From an uncultured Moheibacter sp. (lineage in GTDB: Bacteria > Bacteroidota > Bacteroidia > Flavobacteriales > Weeksellaceae): DNA of 5,370 bases. A model generated the notes under the pieces. That model searched no databases and was not told where the DNA came from. It saw only the letters and a list, made by a program, of their open reading frames with translations. This document shows positions 5,325 through 5,370 of the stretch, in pieces. Within the stretch, counting starts at the first letter, position 1. Each line of letters starts with the position of its first letter. The stretch covers positions 1 through 5,370 of the forward strand of contig CALLXZ010000131.1 in assembly GCA_937875605.1 (NCBI GenBank). Reading direction: 5' to 3'. Position numbers and translations under genes: made by a program.

Positions 5325-5361
5325 TAACACACAAAGAGTCAGAAGACTTCCTCACGTGTTA
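5325..5361 (+). repeat. Weak inverted repeat after the metB-like gene
   Basis: TAACAC (5325-5330) pairs with GTGTTA (5356-5361), and within the loop AGTC (5337-5340) can pair with GACT (5345-5348). There is no T run after it inside the window, so calling it a terminator is not justified. The window ends nine bases later. Confidence 0.25.
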
Positions 5362-5370
5362 ATTAATAGT

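Noticed and set aside
5337..5346. Ten-base inverted match (AGTCAGAAGA) to the terminator arm at 4048-4057
   Set aside because: Short, over a kilobase away and without extension; chance is the simplest explanation.

Overview
The window looks like chromosomal DNA from a member of the Bacteroidota, most likely class Flavobacteriia. The DNA is AT-rich, and start codons are preceded by A-rich stretches rather than Shine-Dalgarno sequences. Two leaders carry the Bacteroidota -7 promoter element TAnnTTTG, and the protein sequences have flavobacterial character. No genus can be assigned from the sequence alone.

Layout. (1) Bases 1-1333, minus strand: the first 444 codons of a DeaD/CshA-type DEAD-box RNA helicase, whose C-terminus lies outside the window. 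It is preceded by a leader of about 145 nt that can fold. (2) Bases 1500-2134: a gene-poor, decayed-looking stretch holding short coding-like remnants on both strands and several small inverted repeats. (3) Bases 2135-3127, minus strand: an AhpD-like carboxymuconolactone decarboxylase family protein behind a GreA/GreB C-terminal-domain protein, separated by a hairpin. (4) Bases 3203-3733, plus strand: a small secreted outer-membrane beta-barrel protein, divergent from the GreA-like gene. (5) Bases 3847-5308, plus strand: a methionine-biosynthesis unit made of promoter, SAM-I riboswitch, intrinsic terminator and a PLP-dependent cystathionine gamma-synthase-family enzyme.

How the parts work together. 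The clearest functional unit is the last one. The leader has a recognisable SAM-I aptamer whose 3' P1 strand can pair instead with the terminator hairpin. High SAM should therefore stop transcription of the enzyme gene, and low SAM should allow it. Beyond this standard design, a further segment just after the terminator is complementary to both the 5' P1 strand and the terminator hairpin, giving a four-segment pairing network. That is the most unusual feature I found. The other genes are housekeeping or stress-type functions (RNA remodelling, transcription elongation, peroxide or thiol chemistry, envelope) with no obvious common pathway. I see no CRISPR array, tRNA, rRNA, intact mobile element or multi-gene defence system.
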